From: Podospora comata
Lineage: Eukaryota > Ascomycota > Sordariomycetes > Sordariales > Podosporaceae
Length of the DNA stretch: 64,000 bases
Reading direction: 5' to 3'
NCBI GenBank assembly: GCA_017354895.1
Contig: CP071493.1
Coordinates: 3,968,001 to 4,032,000 of the forward strand
Shown here: positions 32,053 through 44,042 of the stretch, one piece after another
How the letters are laid out: each line of letters begins with the position of its first letter
How positions within the stretch are numbered: position 1 is the stretch's first letter
Made by a program: the position numbers and the translations under genes
The notes under the pieces: generated by a model
Databases searched by the model: none
Seen by the model: the letters and a program-made list of their open reading frames with translations, nothing else
Told to the model about the DNA's origin: nothing

Positions 32053-33563
32053 TGTTCAAACGTCGGAGCCCTCACTGGACTCATCATGGGGTTCAATTCG
32101 ATCAATTCCAGCGCATTGGTGTTCGCTAAGCTCTGGGCCCGGTGGTCCCTAGCATCATCAGCCATGGCAGCAAAGATGAGCGGTGGAGCGGTTGGGGCCC
32201 CGAGACGTGGCCGGATTGGTCCCAGCGATGGTCCAGCAGCAGCAGGAAACAGGGGACCGCCGGCTTTGGGCGAGGTCGCCAGTGGTTGGCTGCCTTTGCC
32301 AAGCCTACTTGGAACGCGCCGGAGCATTTTGCCTGCCCGCTACCTGGCATTCAACTGTCTTCCACCGTTAACCCATCCGTGATCGCCTGTTATCTTTGCT
32401 TTCCATTTGATGTTTGATGATGTCTCTCTCTGTCTTCCAATGACGTTATCTGGTCTGTTTCGTCATTCCTGGTTTGTTCATTTTTGTCCGCCAGGAGAAT
32501 TACAAGAGTGGAACGGACCGAAACCAAAACGTGGTGACCGGAACACATAGCCGAAGATGTACAACAGCCCCAGAGACAGAGAGTAACACCTACTCAGAAC
32601 GACGACTGAACCCTGAACTACCTCTACGGCAAATATCATTACTCCCTCAACCATCTCGGTTGACTAACAAGATCCTGAGAACAGGCCGTAGGGAGATGGG
32701 ATGTTGACAAGAGCCAAGCTTCCAGTCCACCTACTGCTTGGATCACGTATGTAATGGTTACTAATAGCCTCGTGCAGCTTACCATCACGGCCAGGCGACC
32801 CCTTTATCATGCACCGTTCGTTGCTGTGTTGCCGTGGAGCATTTCACATGTACTACTTCGTCTGAACTGTGGAATCTGTACGGCTTTCCATCTCTAGATG
32901 GTGGTCACGAGACAAAGCCGGCATGATGCTTAGCCCGGAAATAACCCCACCATCCACATGCATGTACAGGTGATTGTACAAGAGCCTGTCTTCTCAACCT
33001 TGGGCAGCTGACGGTAACGAGAGATGTATCAGAATATCTTCACGGACCCCTTCGCTTCTGTTCTGCCCATATCATCGAAGCCCCAACCTCCAAAAGCCCA
33101 CCCATGGTAGCTTCTCTCAGCTTGAGCAATCTGACGGAACTAGGCAGGTGAGAGTACTTTACCTATGCGCTTCGGGGTCTTTATTCGGCCTCACAGCAAG
33201 CTCAAAACTATCGCCATTGGAGGGAGGCAATGGGTGCTGACTCAGTATGCCACCCGAAACACCCGCATCTGCTGCAAAACGGCCAACACGATAAAGAGGA
33301 ATGAGGGTTTCCAGAGCTGTAGGCCTTATTCATGATCATGTAACGAATCTAAAAACCTATATATATTTGAGGTGGTGTTGAAGGTCGCAATATTTTGGGT
33401 GTAAGAATTAGATCTTGATTTGATCGTGGGGCAGCTTTCCATCCTGATCTAGAAACTGATCGACCAAAAGCGTTTGTTGTCGTCATTGTTTGTTTCCCCT
33501 CCAAGAGCTAGCTACATATCTGATCAAAGGTACCTTAGCTTTTCGGTTTCTTATTCATCACGC
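32053..33563. other. Divergent intergenic region, no gene seen
   Basis: This 1.5 kb stretch lies between the transporter start (minus) and the GH15 start (plus). Open frames at 32,086-32,420 are GC-rich shadows without motifs. An AT-rich patch with TATATATA at 33,358-33,365 lies about 200 bases before the GH15 ATG and may be a core-promoter element. Confidence 0.5.
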
Positions 33564-35794
33564 ATGCCGGCTGGCTTCAAGTACTATCAGCCAGACCCCG
33601 CCAATACCGACGCTTTGTCAACGATACCGCCGTTCAAAATGGCGGCATCGTGTTCGACCCAGGGTGCTGGTAGCCAGATGAGACAACATGGTGCGGGGTA
33701 TCTGCCGATTGAGAATTATGGCTTGATTGGAAACATGAGGACATGTGCCCTCGTGGGCATGGATGGCAGTGTTGATTACATGTGTTGGTGAGTTTGTCTG
33801 AATTCGAGATCGAAACATCTGGCTAATTGATATATACAGGCCCGAGTTTGACTCTCCTTCTGTCTTCTGCCGCCTCTTGGATAAGGATAAGGGGGGTTAC
33901 TTCAGCATCCATCCAGCTTCCCATCTCAATTGCACCACCAAACAGCAGTACTTGCCTTCTTCCAACATCCTCCAGACCAGATACATTCACGAAGATGGTG
34001 TCGCGGACCTGGTGGACTTCTTCCCTCGACCCAAGAGCTCAAAGGTCATCTTCAAGGGGCCCAAACAATCGGCCTATCGAGAGATGACCAGCGTTCAAGA
34101 AGAGCTCAAGAAATGGCTCGTCCGACGTGTAGAGTGTATCCGCGGCCACCTCGAGCTCGACGTCGAGCTCTTCCCGGCCTTTGAGTACGCCACCGAACCA
34201 CACGAGACCACCATCGTCCAAGAAACCAACGTCGCCCACGGTTCAACAAGCAAAACCGTCACCTTCCACAGCAAAAACGTCAAGCTCCAACTCGACGTCA
34301 CCATCGACCGGGGTGAAGACAACGACGACAAGTACCCCGTCGTCAAGTTCAAAAAAGTCATGAAAGAAGGCATGCTCGGCGAAGGCGTGGTAGCCAGCAT
34401 CCACGTCCACCCAGGCCAGGCCGTCTCCTTCGTTTTGAGGAACGACCTCCCCAACCACGTAACAGAGGTCATCTCCCCCGCCGTCCTCGACACCCAGCAA
34501 CACGACACACAATCCTATTGGTACAACTGGATCTCCCAGTCCAAATACAAAGGCCGCTGGCGCGAAGTCGTCTCCCGCTCCCTCATGATCCTGAAGCTCA
34601 TGACCTACGAACCCACCGGCGCCATCATCGCCGCCCCCACCTTCTCCATCCCCGAAGACATCGGCGGCGTCCGCAACTGGGACTACAGGTTCTGCTGGGT
34701 CAGGGACGCATCCTTCACAATCTACATTCTCCTCCGCCTCGGCTTCACAGAAGAAGCAGACGCGTACATGGACTTTATCAACGAGCGCTTCCTCCAATCC
34801 CGCGTCTCCGACGGTGGACTTCCCATCATGTTCACCATCCGAGGCGAGACTGACATCCCCGAGCGGGAACTTTCCCATCTAGACGGGTACAAAGGCTCCA
34901 AACCGGTGCGCGTCGGCAACGGCGCGGCGTTTCATCAACAATTTGACATTTACGGCGAACTGATGGACGCCATCTACCTCTACAACAAATACGGCAAACC
35001 CATCCACTACGACGCCTGGGTGACGGTCCGTCAGCTCTTGGATTACGTCCTGACGATCCTCGACCAGCCAGACATGTCCATCTGGGAAGTCCGCAACAAC
35101 AAGCAAAACTTCACTTACTCCAAAATCATGCTCTGGGTCGCCTTTGACCGGGGTCTGCGGCTTGCTGAGAAGAGGAATTTCCCTTGTCCTAATAGGTGGA
35201 AGTGGCTGGAGGCAAAGGATAAACTCTATGAGGAAATCATGGAACGGGGCTACAACAAGGAGATGAAGTGTTTCGTCCAGAGTTATGAGAACAACACCAT
35301 GCTGGATAGTAGTATACTTATCGCCCCGTTGGTGTTTTTTATTGCGCCGAATGATCCGAGGTTTTTGAATACTTTGGACAGGATTATGTTGCCGCCGGAG
35401 AAGGGGGGGTTGACGAGTACTGGGTTGGTGTATAGGTATGATACGGAATTATCCGAGGATGGTAAGCTCCCCCTTTGCTGTTTTCTTGACAAACAGACCA
35501 CAAGCTGACACAACTGCTGAAATAGGTGTGGGAGGGAGAGAAGGCGCGTTTAGCATGTGCACGTTCTGGCTGGTGGAAGCCATGACGCGAGCGTCGGTGT
35601 ATGAGCCAAAGTATCTGGTCAGGGCGATCAACCTGTTTGAGAACATGCTCAGCTTCTCGAACCATCTGATGATGTTCAGTGAAGAAATCAGCAGGAGTGG
35701 TGAGCAGTTGGGGAACACACCGCAGGCGTTCTCCCATCTGGCGCTGATCAGTGCGGCGTTTAATTTGGATAGGGTGTCGGAGTTTAAGCGCTGA
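33564..35794 (+). CDS. Glycoside hydrolase family 15 protein (cytosolic, trehalase/glucoamylase-like)
   Basis: The predicted protein has 704 residues from exons 33564-33787, 33840-35461 and 35526-35794. The introns have GTGAGT...TACAG and GTAAGC...AATAG ends. The fold is an N-terminal beta-sandwich (about residues 50-270, starting [20 protein letters not shown]) followed by an (alpha/alpha)6 barrel. Barrel landmarks are [66 protein letters not shown] and [19 protein letters not shown]. This is the bacterial-type GH15 architecture seen in trehalases and related glucosidases, not the secreted fungal glucoamylase type: there is no signal peptide and no starch-binding domain. The substrate (trehalose or an alpha-glucoside) is undecided. 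A cytosolic location is inferred from the missing signal. Confidence 0.88.
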
Positions 35795-36586
35795 ACGGTG
35801 AGTTTGTAGATACTTATGAGGAAATGATGATATGTAAAGTTCTTGGGTTATATGTTTCCGTCTGCATACCTCGATTGGTAGCCATTCACCCTCCCCACAA
35901 AAAGCGAAAGTGACACTAGCCTATATTATATGGTGAACCACGCCTCAAAGGTGGACGAACAGGCCTTTTAACTATCTGTAAAGACCTACCAACTATCTTA
36001 GAAAGCTTCATAATTATCCTTCGAGATATGTCTCACAATATAATATGGGTTGATCTACTTTCGCTGTGCCAAATATTTGTGGTGAGGGCGCCATTATACA
36101 TCAATATTACAACACACTACTTCTGTCGCTATTTTCAGTCGTATCCCTTCCTCAAAATTAAACTGGCCCATTCAATCAGTGTATCTGCTCCAGCTTCTAT
36201 TCGTGCTACCTCCAGAACCCCTCCTTTGCTCAAAGTGAAATAGCACCCCCGAGTACCTAGATATCCTCTTGTCTTCCGCAAATCACCCCCCCCACCCAAA
36301 AAAAAAAACGCCACTCGCTATGCCTGTATTTTTCCTGCCTGGCCCAGCAACTCAAAAATGGTATCTAAACAAACGCGCCGGTACCCATGCTTCTTCTCCT
36401 CTTGCTCAATTTGCAGGCCTGAAATCAAACTTCCACCGACCCCAACACGAAAAAGCTCCCATCAGACGAGCAAAATGTCTCACCATCATTCTCTGCCCCC
36501 GCCTCCTCCGCTCCACCCTCTCCCTCAGTACTCACACTCTCCCTTCCCAGCGTTGGAGGACTAGAGACAGATTCCTCCCCAGTCTC
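35795..36586. other. Convergent intergenic region
   Basis: This 792-base stretch lies between the 3' ends of GH15 (plus) and TAF3 (minus). It is AT-rich at 35,800-36,150. No ORF or RNA gene is supported. Confidence 0.5.
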
Positions 36587-37499
36587 CTAAGCCCCCGAGT
36601 CATCCATCTCAACCCCATTTCCCACACCACCCATGCCAATCCCAATGTCCAGATCCATATCCACGTCCTCATCCGCAAGCGAACTAAGCCCCGAACTGCC
36701 CGGACGTGAATCTTCCCCGTCGCCATTTACGAGGTTATGGTTCTCCAACGGTGGTGGTGTCGGTCTCTCGGCCGCCTTTTTTCGTATCTCCTCCCACTCT
36801 CTGATGCTTGTCGGGCCTCCTCCCTCAATGGCTACCTCTCCTTGCTCGATTGGTCGGCCTAGAAGTGTGCCAAGAAATTTGGTGTCGTCCGCTCCTTTGC
36901 TATGTTTCTTTATGAGGGCTATGCATGAGTTAGCAAGATAGATCTGTAATAAAAAGGAGGCCGGGGCGGAACAAACCGTCAAGATAATCCTTCGCCTCAT
37001 CATTTCCATCAAGCGCTATCCTCTGAATCTCCTTGTTGATTGGCCCCATCGCCCAGGCAATAAATGCCTCCACTCCTCTCATGTCCTCGATTCCGAGGTA
37101 ATCTTGCTCCTGTTGGGACTTCTCCGGTAGTAAAGCACCGACTTCTTGAAGCGCCATCCGCACGTCTACTACTGATGGTGTGGCGACTGAAGGGCTGGTT
37201 ACGCCTGGTGGTGGGACATAGTCGGAGTAGGGGTTAAGAAATGGGCCGTCTGGCGCGATGAATGTGCCGTTATTGAGCTCAAAGAGGATTTCGTCCTCGT
37301 CTGCGAAGCCATCTAGAGCGTGGCTGTTGAGGGTGGCGTGCTTGGCCGTGAGGAGGCATAGTCGGTCGAGGTAGGCAGCTGCTAGTTGCGTGACAAAATC
37401 CAATACTGAAGGCTTCATTGCGTGGTAACCGGTTGCGCGAAGGATCTGAAGGACTGCTGGCCTCAGGAGGGCCTGGAAGTAAGCCGGCGTTGGCGCCAT
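36587..37499 (-). CDS. taf3: TFIID subunit 3 (TAF3), histone-fold protein
   Basis: The predicted protein has 284 residues from exons 37499-36977 and 36918-36587. The intron is 58 bases (GTTTGT...CATAG) and gives KDYLDALIKKHSKG across the join. The N-terminal 75 residues (MAPTPAYFQALLRPAVLQIL, then GYHAMKPSVLDFVTQLAAAYLDRL) form the bromodomain-associated histone fold of TAF3, which pairs with TAF10 in TFIID. The middle holds YLGIEDMRGVEAFIAWAMGP, typical of fungal TAF3. The C-terminus is an acidic Asp/Gly/Met tail. It is short and lacks the PHD finger of animal TAF3, as in other ascomycetes. Codons upstream of 37,499 stay open but contain no ATG that fits better. Confidence 0.85.
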
Positions 37500-38724
37500 T
37501 CTGAGAGTGCTTGGGATGAGGTTGATGAAACGGGTGATGATTTTCGAATGGTGGTTCGAATTGTGAGCGATGGATGAATACAAATCGCACGCAATTCCCG
37601 ATTTCTGAGTTTGAGTTGACAAAAGTGCCGAGTCGATGAGTTAGGTCAAACAGCTCGACTCCCACGATGTGGGTTGGCGTGTTCGACTTGGGGGGTCGCA
37701 ACCAGAACAGCTCCAGTCAACAGCTCTCTGCCATCACCGTCGACCTCCTATCCGATGATCTCCCCAGTCTGAGCTTGCGCTGCAATTTGACCCCAGCTGG
37801 CGCACTTCCTTCCCAACTTCCGCTCTCGTCTCAGCGCCAGTAACCTTCGGTGTAGAACGTGATGCCGTAGCTGAATCCTGTGAGTGTATCGATCTTTAAA
37901 CACGCAATTCTGATATGTAATATGATAACAGAGTCGTGAGAGGCACCAATTGCGCGCCGATGAAGATTGTTGATGCTGATTTGGAGTCGGTGATGTGAGT
38001 GAGTGGGAGTCGTGAACTTTCAGGTGAACCGTGCCAGGCGTGTCTGCAGGGGAGCTCACTTGCGGTGGTGGGGCGCCAGGGTCCACACCTTCGGTGAGAG
38101 TGGGGTGGCTTTAGCGTTCCCGTTATTTGCACCCTCACCCCCTCCATGGACATCATTTTCTACTGCACAGTAAGCTCATGATGAAGAATTGCTGTTCTGC
38201 AGCAAGTACTATGAGCATGATATTCTACGAGGAGGGAGGCAACATATGTGTATTATTGTTCCGCCGTGTACCTACAAAACCCAACGTGACACAGTCTCAG
38301 GCCAAGAGTCTATACCAAAGCAGCCTCGAACTGACTGCTGACTTTTCCCCGGAAACTTCACTTCTAGCCACTATGTAACGAAGCCAGGTAATTCGGACCC
38401 AGCTGAATGGTGGATATAGTCGTGTTAGGTAGGTATCTCGGGAAGTATGCAGCTGAATTTCTGCGAGCAACAGACAGGTGTAACCACCAGTCAGCTCGCT
38501 GTAGACACCAACATACGAGACTCGGCTCTATCATGTGAGGTCTCAGGATAGCTTGACTGAAGCCCAAACACCCATACCCATAGTACTCATTCCTGAGGTA
38601 ATATACTCCCGAAATCGTTGTATACATACAATACATCATATTATACACAAAGGCGCGGACCCCCCATTCGCCCAACACCTCACCACCCCCCAACCCCAAA
38701 GCCAAAGCGACCCTAAATCACCCT
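37500..38724. other. Intergenic region, no supported gene
   Basis: This 1.2 kb stretch separates TAF3 from the 3' end of the mL54 gene. A minus-strand frame at 37,896-38,156 ends in a short hydrophobic stretch, and another frame at 37,748-38,086 is basic. Neither has a recognisable family or convincing splice sites, so I do not call them. Confidence 0.5.
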
Positions 38725-39428
38725 TTACATAGTCTTGAGGTAGTTGCTCTCCTTGATGTTGGCACGTCTCTCCTTGCGCATGGCCTTGCGCAGTTCCTGT
38801 CTCTTGTCGGCCGCCTCCAACACCTCCTTGAGCTCGCCGGTCGGGGCGGCGGGAAGGTTGATGGTCTGCTTCTGGATTGGGATCTTTGGTGCGAGGGCCT
38901 CGAGGTCACCGGATGCCATGAGTTTCGCCTCGAGTTGTCGCTGTCTCTTCGCCGCTAATCTACGTTGCTTCTTGGATTTGGCTGTGAAAAGGATTGTTGT
39001 TAGCATACGAATACTCCCCTGACCGCACACACACAAGAATGAAACATACAATAAGCATCTCCAGCATCCGCATCAGCATCATCGCTGCGCTTCTGTCCTA
39101 CTTCCACGCACTTCCAGAGCCACTCGGGGTACTGATCATCGGGGAGCGCCACAGGATCGGTTTTGCCCTTGAGGTAGTTGAGGCCGTTGAGAACGGTGCC
39201 AGCAGGGCATGACGAGAGACCGGCGGCATTGTCTGTTGTTGGCTCGGTGTTTAAGGGAGTGAGTTCGGGAGCCTCGGCGGCGGCAGCGGCATTGCGCGCG
39301 CGGAGGGTGGTGCTGAAGAAGGCTTGTGGTATCCTCGGTGTCGTCCTCGTCACTGTTTGGGATGTGATTGCTGTGAACTGCCTGCAGGTCAGGCCAGACG
39401 CCTGCCGGAGACACCTTCGGCAGATCAT
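38725..39428 (-). CDS. MRPL37: Mitochondrial large ribosomal subunit protein mL54
   Basis: The predicted protein has 211 residues from exons 39428-39050 and 38981-38725. The intron is 68 bases (GTATGT...CACAG, branch GCTAAC). It is a structural protein of the mitochondrial 54S large ribosomal subunit (yeast Mrpl37). The N-terminal 50 or so residues are rich in Arg, Ser and Thr and poor in acids, a mitochondrial targeting signal. The family core is SCPAGTVLNGLNYLKGKTDPVALPDDQYPEWLW split over two motifs (SCPAGTVLNGLNYLKGK and DDQYPEWLWKC). The second exon gives the basic helix KSKKQRRLAAKRQRQLEAKL and the C-terminal RRANIKESNYLKTM. Confidence 0.9.
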
Positions 39429-39921
39429 GATTTTTGAAGAATGTGTCGGCAAACGGGGGACTGCTGTGGTTGGTGGTGGAATGGGGGAGGGGGCACTTCT
39501 TGAAGGCCGCGGGTGGTTTGCGGAGGAGCCAAGCTAAAAATTTCTAGGGAGGCCGAGATGCACAATTGCGCCGTTTGGTAATTGGATGGATGTCATGTCC
39601 AGCTCACGACAAGCGCAACATCTACATTTTAAAATCAACTATTGCGCATGGGCATAAAACATGTAATTGACATTTAAACATATTCACGGTGATTTTAACA
39701 GGTCTCCATTGTCTGTATTTACAATATCAAGTCCCCGGCGCAGCGACTCAATGGCCAAGGTAAACAGCTGCCATGCTTGCTCTGCCGTCATGGCTGCTTG
39801 TTCCTGCCGAGTCCACCCATCCACCACCACAGCTACCCGGCCGTCCACTTTATAATGCCGTCTATTCACTCCCCAAAGCTCACATTCGCTGTCCTCAAAA
39901 TCCATGTCGGTCCGTAACCCC
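39429..39921. other. Intergenic region
   Basis: This 493-base stretch lies between mL54 and the 3' end of the complex I subunit gene, both on the minus strand. A minus-strand frame that begins in the complex I intron and runs through its last exon to 39,684 looks like chance. Confidence 0.5.
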
Positions 39922-40361
39922 TCATTCCTTGGGAATAATGTTTTGCTGCTCAAAGAGGTAACCCTTGGCCCGGGAGTCCTTGAGAAGCTCGAGATACCGC
40001 TCTGCACCATATCATTAGTATATATTCCAACGACAAACACCAAAAATTCCGCATAGTTTCTGGCCAGAATCCCAATCACATAGCGTCGATCCTGTCCTTC
40101 TGATGCCCTGCCATCTTCCCCAGACCAAGACTAACCTCTGAGACGACCGCACTTCTCCAAGTGGTTGACACCCTCCCGGTAGTAACATTTGCTCAGCTCC
40201 TCCCGCACTAGCCGCCCCATCATGACCTGAACCCATTGCTCCCGGATAATGGCATCTTGAGCGGCCTTGAGGCGCTTGGTGTCCTCGAAATCGACGCCAT
40301 CGAAGGAGGCGGGGACCTTGGGCTTCTTGGCCAGGAAGGCCTCGGACTCGGGGGTAGGCAT
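39922..40361 (-). CDS. nuo-12: Complex I PDSW-type subunit (NDUFB10 homologue, 12 kDa)
   Basis: The predicted protein has 101 residues from exons 40361-40136 and 40001-39922. The 134-base intron (GTTAGT...TGCAG) is in frame. It is an accessory subunit of mitochondrial NADH:ubiquinone oxidoreductase, facing the intermembrane space in the membrane arm. Landmarks are FEDTKRLKAAQDAIIREQWV, MGRLVREELSKCYYREGVNH and LEKCGRLRERYLELLKD, with two cysteines spaced as in the PDSW family, and the end GYLFEQQNIIPKE. There is no cleavable presequence, as expected for a cysteine-pair protein imported by the Mia40 route. The length matches the Neurospora 12 kDa subunit. It faces nucleolin across 515 bases. 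Confidence 0.87.
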
Positions 40362-40876
40362 GATGCTGGAGGAAAGGCCTGCGAATTGGTGATATTCGGG
40401 GCCTGACTATCGGTTTGTTGCGGCGGGTGGACAGCAGGGTTTGGTGCAGCAGTCCAGCGACGGAGATGCTTTACTTCGAGAGCGGGATGCCGAACTCACA
40501 ACGCCATTGCCAGCTGCCCACCTACCGCAGGTGGTCCGAGCTCCCAAGCTTGCTGTGCGCTCTGCCATATTCTGCCTGATTTTACAGGCGGCATATTGGA
40601 CGCAACACTGCCAAGGCCAATTCCGTACACAAAACCCATTGCAGCCAACTAGCGTGCTTCACCGCCCGCGTTGCCCCGCTAAAAAGTGCAAGATAAGAGT
40701 TTTTTCTGCTTATCGAGCCTCACGAGCGCAAGCTTTTGCGACTGCCCTCTTATAAATTTCTTCCCTCCTTCCCCCAACCTCCCACCAAACTTTTTCTATC
40801 TGCATCCTCTCACCTTCGCCCATCTCAGGAAAAGCATCTTTCAGCCTTTTCCACTTCAATCTCTATCACATCCACA
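40362..40876. other. Divergent promoter region, complex I subunit / nucleolin
   Basis: This 515-base stretch lies between divergent start codons. The 120 bases before the nucleolin ATG are strongly C/T-rich, as in many highly expressed fungal genes. Confidence 0.6.
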
Positions 40877-42381
40877 ATGGGCAAGACCAAGGAAGCCAAG
40901 GGCAGCAAGGCCACCAAGGCCGCTGCTAAGCCCGCCGCCTCTCCCGTCGTCAAGAAGGTCGAGAAGGCCGTCAAGTCCGCCAAGGAGGTCGCTAAGAAGG
41001 CCGTCGGGTCCAAGGAGAAGGCCACCGAAAAGAAGTCCAAGAAGAAGGTCGAGTCCGAGTCTGAGTCCAGCGAGTCTGAGTCCGACTCCGAGTCTGAGGC
41101 CAGCTCCTCCAGCTCCGATGAGGAGTCCGACTCTGATGAGGAGATGGTCGATGCTCCCGTCACCAACGGCAAGGCTAAGGCCGCCGCCGCCAAGGAGAGC
41201 TCCGCCTCTTCCGACTCTGACTCTTCCGACTCCGACTCCGAGTCTGAGGAGGAGGAGAAGCCCAAGGCTGCCGTGAACGGCAAGGCCGCCAAGGCTGAGA
41301 AGAAGGCCGAGTCCGGCTCTGACTCCGTAAGTCACCACTACCTGATCATCATGGCTGTCCATGCATCATGCTAACCGATTCTCGACAGTCTGAGGAGGAT
41401 TCCGACGACTCCGGCTCTGACTCTGACTCTTCTGAGGAGGAGGAGGAGTCTTCCGAGGAGGCTTCTTCCGAGTCTACCGAGGAGAAGGCTGAGCCCTCCA
41501 AGAAGAGAAAGGCTGAGGAGGAGGCTGAGGAGCCCGAGGCCAAGAAGAACAAGGCTGTTGAGGACAGCGAGGAGAAGAGCGCCACCCTCTGGTGCGGCAA
41601 CCTAGGCTGGGGCATTGATGACAACATCCTCTACGAGGAGTTCAAGGACTTCGAGGGTCTCACCGGTGCCCGTGTCGTCTCCGACAAGGAGAGCGGCCGG
41701 TCCCGTGGCTTCGGCTACATCGACTTCGACACCCACGAGAATGCCGAGAAGGCTTTCAACGCCAAGAACGGCGGCGATCTACAGGGCCGTGAGATGCGTC
41801 TTGACTTTGCTGCCAAGCCCGCTGCCGCTCCCCAGGACCGCGCTGCCGCCCGTGCCAGCAAGCATGGTGATGTCGTCAGCCCCCCCAGCGACACCCTTTT
41901 CGTCGGCAACCTCCCCTTCAGCGCCGATGAGGATGGCGTCTCTGCCTTCTTCAACGAGGTTGCCAAGGTTCAGAGCCTCCGCATCCCCACTGACATGTAA
42001 GTTGCTACCTGCCTCACTCCTTTCTCTCTGTTCATGCATGCTGACAACATCTACAGGGAGAGTGGCCGTCCCAAGGGCTTCGCCTATGTCTCTTTCTACT
42101 CCATCGATGATGCCAAGAACGCTTTCGAGCAGCTCAACGGCGCTGACATTGACGGCAGACCAGTTCGTCTTGACTTCGCCAAGCCCCGTGACAACAACGG
42201 TGGCGGCGGTGGTGGTCGCGGTGGTGGCCGTGGCGGTTTCGGCGGCCGTGGTGGCGGTCGTGGCGGCGGCCGTGGCAGCTTTGGTGGTGGACGTGGTGGG
42301 GGTCGTGGTGGTGGCCGCGGCGGCTTCGGTGGCGGTCGCGGTGGTGGCAGCGGCTTCCAGGGCAAGAAGGTCACCTTCTAG
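40877..42381 (+). CDS. gar2: Nucleolin-like protein Gar2/Nsr1
   Basis: The predicted protein has 460 residues from exons 40877-41326, 41389-41996 and 42057-42381. It is a nucleolar protein for pre-rRNA processing and 18S/40S assembly. The N-terminus is Lys/Ala-rich (about 1-60) and then carries alternating Ser/Asp/Glu blocks with SDSDSE motifs, likely casein kinase 2 targets (60-205). RRM1 lies at about 215-292 (LWCGNLGW, RSRGFGYIDF) and RRM2 at about 318-396 (LFVGNLPF, PKGFAYVSFY). The C-terminus is an Arg-Gly-Gly/Phe-Gly tail ending GFQGKKVTF. The second intron splits RRM2 after TDM. After the TAG at 42,379 the same frame stays open for 23 more codons and ends GKKIVF, which resembles the normal end (see findings). 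Confidence 0.94.
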
Positions 42382-42453
42382 GCGAAGAAGACCGATGGTG
42401 ATGAAACCAAACGTGGAGGCCATGGGGCCCGTGGCAAGAAGATCGTCTTCTGA
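42382..42453 (+). other. In-frame coding-like extension after the nucleolin stop
   Basis: After TAG-G the nucleolin frame continues for 23 codons (AKKTDGDETKRGGHGARG then KKIVF) to TGA at 42,451-42,453. The end GARGKKIVF parallels the annotated end GFQGKKVTF. It could be a read-through tail or the remnant of an older, longer C-terminus. Confidence 0.5.
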
Positions 42454-44042
42454 ACAGAGGTTGGGGAGGGAATGTGAACATGCTGTCCTGGGAATGGGAC
42501 ACAAGAGGGGCGAGGTGGAAAGCGATGCGCCGCACACAAAGTGGGATCGGTTCGAGGGCTCTACCTAAGACATACTCGAGGGCTTGTTGGTTGTCGGCTT
42601 TTGAGAACTTAAACTCCAATCCTTTGGAGTCGTGGGCTTGAGATTGCGACTGTACCTGAGGGCTTTGATCGTTGAACACTGGCTGGTTTGCTCTTTGACA
42701 GCTTCTTGCATCAGCTGCCGCGATGCTAGTTGGTTCTGCCAGACCTTGGCAATCAGCTTGATCACAGATGGGTTTCCCTGGCACTCTGTCGGCTCGTGGG
42801 TTTTTGTGGGCTCTGCTGGCTTCGGCCATTGCTTGCGCGCGCGGTTTCCTATGAGGGTTCTGGGGTTCAAGGGTTCATTCTGGGGGCATCACAAAAGTTT
42901 TATTCGGTTATAATATCCACGGCGTTTTGCTTTTTTTTCTTTTATTTACTTGGTACGCCAGTAAGTATGCCAACCCTTATGGTTCCGACTTCCAGCGAAG
43001 TCATCTCGATACCCAGTCAGCAGGAGCATAATGAGTACATACGTAATCCATAGCGCGGGCGATGATTGTGTCTTGTGTGGTTTTCGGCGTTGTTTCTCAC
43101 TGACCAGCAGCATTCAGCGACATGTTTCTACTAAAAGGTCAGTCTTTTCTCTTTTCTGCGTCTTCGTCCTCACATGATGATAAAAGGGATTCCTATGCCA
43201 TTCGGCTGTGAGGTATTGATACAGCTACGGCTGTAACAATTGTTCCTTCTGACATTATCTCTTCGCCCTTCTTTTGAGCTGTTGCTAGTTGGATTCAATG
43301 TTGCTAACAGCTTGCAGTGTACAGGAATTAGCCGATCGTAAGAGATATCCTTTAGACCTAGCTCGTAATAGAAAAACACTGTTTACTTCAGCATCTGTCC
43401 GTGTCAGTTTCTTTTCCAGCCGTGTGTTGCCCATGTCAATGCTTTCGTGACCGTTGCTAAAGAATCCATTTGTCCATTGGTCTATCCAATGGACAAGCAC
43501 AGCCGCCAAGGCCGCTGTTGAGCGCCTTCCTGATGCAAAGTCCACCGCCGGTTCGCCATCAGCAAAGTTGAAACCACCAAATGATCAGGTTGATCCCGTG
43601 ATCGGTTCATCTCAACCGTCGTCAAGCTCTCGGATGTTGTTGACTTCGGCTCCGATAAGCCACCATCCGTCGCTATCAACGCCATGCAAAGCTTTCCATT
43701 GGCCAATCACCAGCCAGCTACCCCACCATGACGCCGGCAGTGGCAGATAGCTTGGGGTAAAGCCGAGACAAAGCGGTCCAACAGGATGGCGGCCCTTTAT
43801 TCGACCATGGAGCTTGTGGGCGAGACCGGGAGATGATGGAATGAGGAGAGAGCTTGTTACCGCAGTATAATTTGGCGGATGGGAGCTGCAGAAAAACGTC
43901 AGGACTTTTGCTGTTGTGGCAGATTAAAAAGAGACGGTGTTTGTCTCTTGCGCCGATTCAAACCGGTGGTTGGCATCCTTTATTATTCATCTTTTTGATC
44001 GGAACCAACGAAGGAGAGCTAGTTTTGGATTAATAAAGGACA
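42454..44042. other. Intergenic region, no gene seen
   Basis: This 1.6 kb stretch lies between nucleolin and the P5C dehydrogenase gene, both on the plus strand. It has only short open frames without signatures. The final 100 bases before 44,043 contain ATTAATAAAGG close to the ATG. Confidence 0.5.

Noticed and set aside
37748-38156. Possible small membrane-protein gene on the minus strand
   Set aside because: A hydrophobic stretch ends in a stop, and the only nearby intron-like segments are too short to link it to further exons.
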